From an uncultured Ruminococcus sp. (lineage in GTDB: Bacteria; Bacillota_A; Clostridia; Oscillospirales; Ruminococcaceae), in contig CALFMA010000092.1 of assembly GCA_937880065.1 (NCBI GenBank), positions 1-7,855 on the forward strand: a stretch of 7,855 nucleotides of DNA. The letters are read 5' to 3'. Numbering within the stretch: the stretch's first letter is position 1; each line of letters opens with the position of its first letter. Below, in pieces: positions 6,245 to 7,855 of the stretch. The translations under genes were made by a program, and so were the position numbers. The notes beneath the pieces were generated by a model. The model was not told where the DNA came from. It saw only the letters and a program-made list of their open reading frames with translations, and did no database searches.

Positions 6245-6273
6245 TTGACAAACGGAAAAAATTAAGTTATAAT
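6245..6273 (+). promoter_or_regulatory. Consensus sigma-A promoter of the AraC-family gene
   Basis: TTGACA (6245-6250) and TATAAT (6268-6273) are separated by exactly 17 bases, a perfect match to the vegetative consensus. The start would be near 6280, about 34 bases before the ATG. Confidence 0.88.
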
Positions 6274-6313
6274 TAAAGTATAGAAGTTAAATGATACAAA
6301 AAGGAGGCTTTTT

Positions 6314-7126
6314 ATGTATATTTCACTTGCAGGCTACCATTGGAAACATGGTGCTGATTTTAAAATTGAACGAAAAGACGGCTATAACGGTATGCAGATT
6401 TTGCTTATTCAGACTCGTGCAAAAGTTGTAATATCAGGTGTTAACTATGATATATTCCCTAATACCGCCATACTTCTTGATAACTCTGTGCCCCATTGTC
6501 TGTATGCGGCAGGAGATGAATATATGGATGACTGGGTGCGTTTTCAGCTGTCCCGTGAGGAAAGGCAGGAAATGGAGGAAATAAATATACCTTTTAATAT
6601 TCCTGTTTATCTCGGCGAGGACGACACATTGGAACTTCTGATAAAGACTGCCTGTCAGATGTTTGACAATGAAAATCTTGATAAAAAGAGGATTCAGCAT
6701 AACTTGCTTATGGCTATGCTTCTGTATATAGGTGGAGTTGGCAAAAACGCCCGTTCTGAGAAAAAAATCCCATATGAAGCGGAGTTGAAAAAGCTTCGCA
6801 AGGATATTTATGAAAATCCGGGACTTGAAATGTCAGCACCGATGATTGCGAAAAAGCTTAATTTATCTGTGGGCTACTTAAATAAAATATATAACGATTT
6901 GTTTGGCACATCTTATATGAAAGATGTATTTTCAAGCCGTATGGAGTATGCTCAAACGCTGTTAGCAACAAGTGATAAGACGGTAAACGAAATTGCGGAG
7001 TTGTGCGGATATAATTCCTCGGAGCATTTTTCACGCTCATTTAAAAAATACAGCTGTATGTCGCCCTTGCAGTACAGAAATACAGGGGGAAAACAGGGAA
7101 CAACAACGGCTAAAAAGACAAAATAA
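6314..7126 (+). CDS. AraC-family transcriptional regulator
   Basis: This 270-residue protein has the usual two-part AraC layout and length. Residues about 15-100 form a cupin-type sensing domain, with the typical FPNTAILLDNSVPHCLYAAGDEYMDDWVRF stretch at 48-77 shown here only in outline: turn, proline-histidine pair, then a tryptophan-bearing strand. Residues about 157-256 are the double helix-turn-helix DNA-binding domain: first helix pair near 173-198 (MSAPMIAKKLNLSVGYLNKI) and second near 222-246 (TVNEIAELCGYNSSEHFSRS), closing with SPLQYRN. A strong AAGGAGG (6301-6307) lies six bases before the ATG. It is transcribed divergently from the rhamnogalacturonan lyase gene across a 281-base control region. 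By analogy with other AraC-type regulators it probably senses a sugar or oligosaccharide and controls the lyase. The family is certain; the ligand and target are inferred. Confidence 0.93.
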   Translation: MYISLAGYHWKHGADFKIERKDGYNGMQILLIQTRAKVVISGVNYDIFPNTAILLDNSVPHCLYAAGDEYMDDWVRFQLSREERQEMEEINIPFNIPVYLGEDDTLELLIKTACQMFDNENLDKKRIQHNLLMAMLLYIGGVGKNARSEKKIPYEAELKKLRKDIYENPGLEMSAPMIAKKLNLSVGYLNKIYNDLFGTSYMKDVFSSRMEYAQTLLATSDKTVNEIAELCGYNSSEHFSRSFKKYSCMSPLQYRNTGGKQGTTTAKKTK

Positions 7127-7191
7127 TAGCATAGGCTAACTTTCATCTTTAAAATTATTCATATAAATAGCTTTTAATTTTCGTTTATTTA

Positions 7192-7200
7192 TGATATAAT
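7192..7200 (+). promoter_or_regulatory. Extended -10 promoter of the YitT-family gene
   Basis: TGATATAAT contains both the TG extension and a consensus TATAAT (7195-7200). There is no clear -35; TTTTAA at 7172-7177 is the best at 17-base spacing. No convincing terminator separates it from the AraC gene upstream, so read-through is also possible. Confidence 0.5.
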
Positions 7201-7237
7201 AAAAAGGTATACATTATTATATCAGGAGATGAAAATT

Positions 7238-7855
7238 ATGACAAAGACAATCAAAAATATTTTAAATCAGCTGAGCTGGCGGAATTTCGTTGTTCTTTTA
7301 ATCGCAGGCTGTATCAATGCATTTGGAGTAACTATTTTCCTTGCTCCCGTAAAGCTGTACGACAGCGGCATTTCGGGAACTTCAATGCTCCTTTCGCAGC
7401 TGACATCGGGAAATGTTTCCCTTTCCGTATTCCTTGTAATCCTCAATATACCGCTGTTTTTGGTTGGTCTGAAGAAGCAGGGGAGAGCATTTACGATTTA
7501 TTCCCTTTTTGCCGTTGCGGTCTATTCCATAATGGCGTGGCTGATTACCGATGTATTGCCTGTTGATGTTACAACGGCATCGCCCCTTGCGGAACAGGAT
7601 TTGCTCCTTTGTGCGTTGTTCGGCGGTATTATCTCGGGTGTGGGAAGTGGTCTTACAATCCGTTTCGGCGGAGCAATTGACGGAATTGAAGTAATGTCGG
7701 TTATTTTTGCAAAAAAATTGGGAATGTCCGTTGGTACCTTTGTAATGATATATAATGTTATTCTTTATATTATTTGCGGTATCGTCATGGGCAGCTGGAT
7801 TCTGCCTCTTTATTCCATAGTAACATATATGGCAGCGTTAAAAACGGTTGACTTT
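7238..7855 (+). CDS. YitT-family integral membrane protein (partial, C-terminus outside window)
   Basis: An ATG at 7238-7240, with AGGAGA (7224-7229) eight bases upstream, opens a frame of 206 codons that runs off the right edge. The protein has no cleavable signal but several hydrophobic helices, near 16-37, 61-78, 86-104, 121-141 and 165-186. The early AFGVTIFLAPVKLYDSGISG and the later GGAIDGIEVMSVIFAKKLG with SVGTFVMIYN match the YitT (DUF161) family pattern of loops between helices. Complete members are about 280-290 residues and usually end in a small cytoplasmic DUF2179 domain, which would lie outside the window. The molecular role of the family is poorly known. Its start lies 111 bases after the AraC gene, and nothing ties it to polysaccharide use. 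Confidence 0.85.
   Translation, partial: MTKTIKNILNQLSWRNFVVLLIAGCINAFGVTIFLAPVKLYDSGISGTSMLLSQLTSGNVSLSVFLVILNIPLFLVGLKKQGRAFTIYSLFAVAVYSIMAWLITDVLPVDVTTASPLAEQDLLLCALFGGIISGVGSGLTIRFGGAIDGIEVMSVIFAKKLGMSVGTFVMIYNVILYIICGIVMGSWILPLYSIVTYMAALKTVDF

Noticed and set aside
7127..7237. Terminator after the AraC gene
   Set aside because: Only weak pairings (six A/T pairs around a 25-base loop, and a four-pair stem at 7127-7138) are present, with no proper T-run after a GC stem.
1..7855. Mobile elements, tRNA or rRNA genes
   Set aside because: No transposase or integrase frame, terminal repeats, or tRNA-like or rRNA-like sequence was seen on either strand.

Overview
The window looks like a plant-cell-wall degradation locus from a moderately AT-rich, Gram-positive, fibre-degrading gut Clostridium-group bacterium. 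A Ruminococcus-type cellulosome producer is most likely. The reasons are a dockerin-tagged pectinase with Thr/Pro/Gln linkers, a GH11-CBM22 xylanase, Sec signal peptides followed directly by secreted domains, strong AGGAGG-type ribosome binding sites and TATAAT promoters. The species cannot be fixed from the sequence alone.

Layout: (1) 1-1044, minus: a secreted GH11 xylanase followed by a CBM22 module that runs off the left edge. (2) 1045-1319: its leader, with a 15-bp perfect inverted repeat. (3) 1320-2972, minus, GTG start: a membrane diguanylate cyclase with two tandem CBM22/CBM4_9-like modules outside the cell and an intact GGDEF domain inside. (4) 2973-3323: a strong promoter for the cyclase gene with two inverted repeats, then the terminator of the next gene. 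(5) 3324-6032, minus: a dockerin-bearing family 11 rhamnogalacturonan lyase. (6) 6033-6313: a divergent control region with two well-formed promoters and a leader inverted repeat. (7) 6314-7126, plus: an AraC-family regulator. (8) 7238-7855, plus: the first 206 codons of a YitT-family membrane protein, cut by the right edge.

How the genes may work together: the AraC regulator is divergent from the pectin lyase and is its likely local regulator. The xylanase and lyase attack xylan and the rhamnogalacturonan I backbone. The cyclase lies between them and carries modules of the same general type as the xylanase's own CBM22. This suggests that contact with polysaccharide outside the cell could be turned into cyclic di-GMP inside it. 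That link is an inference from domain layout and position. The YitT-like gene looks unrelated to polysaccharide use.
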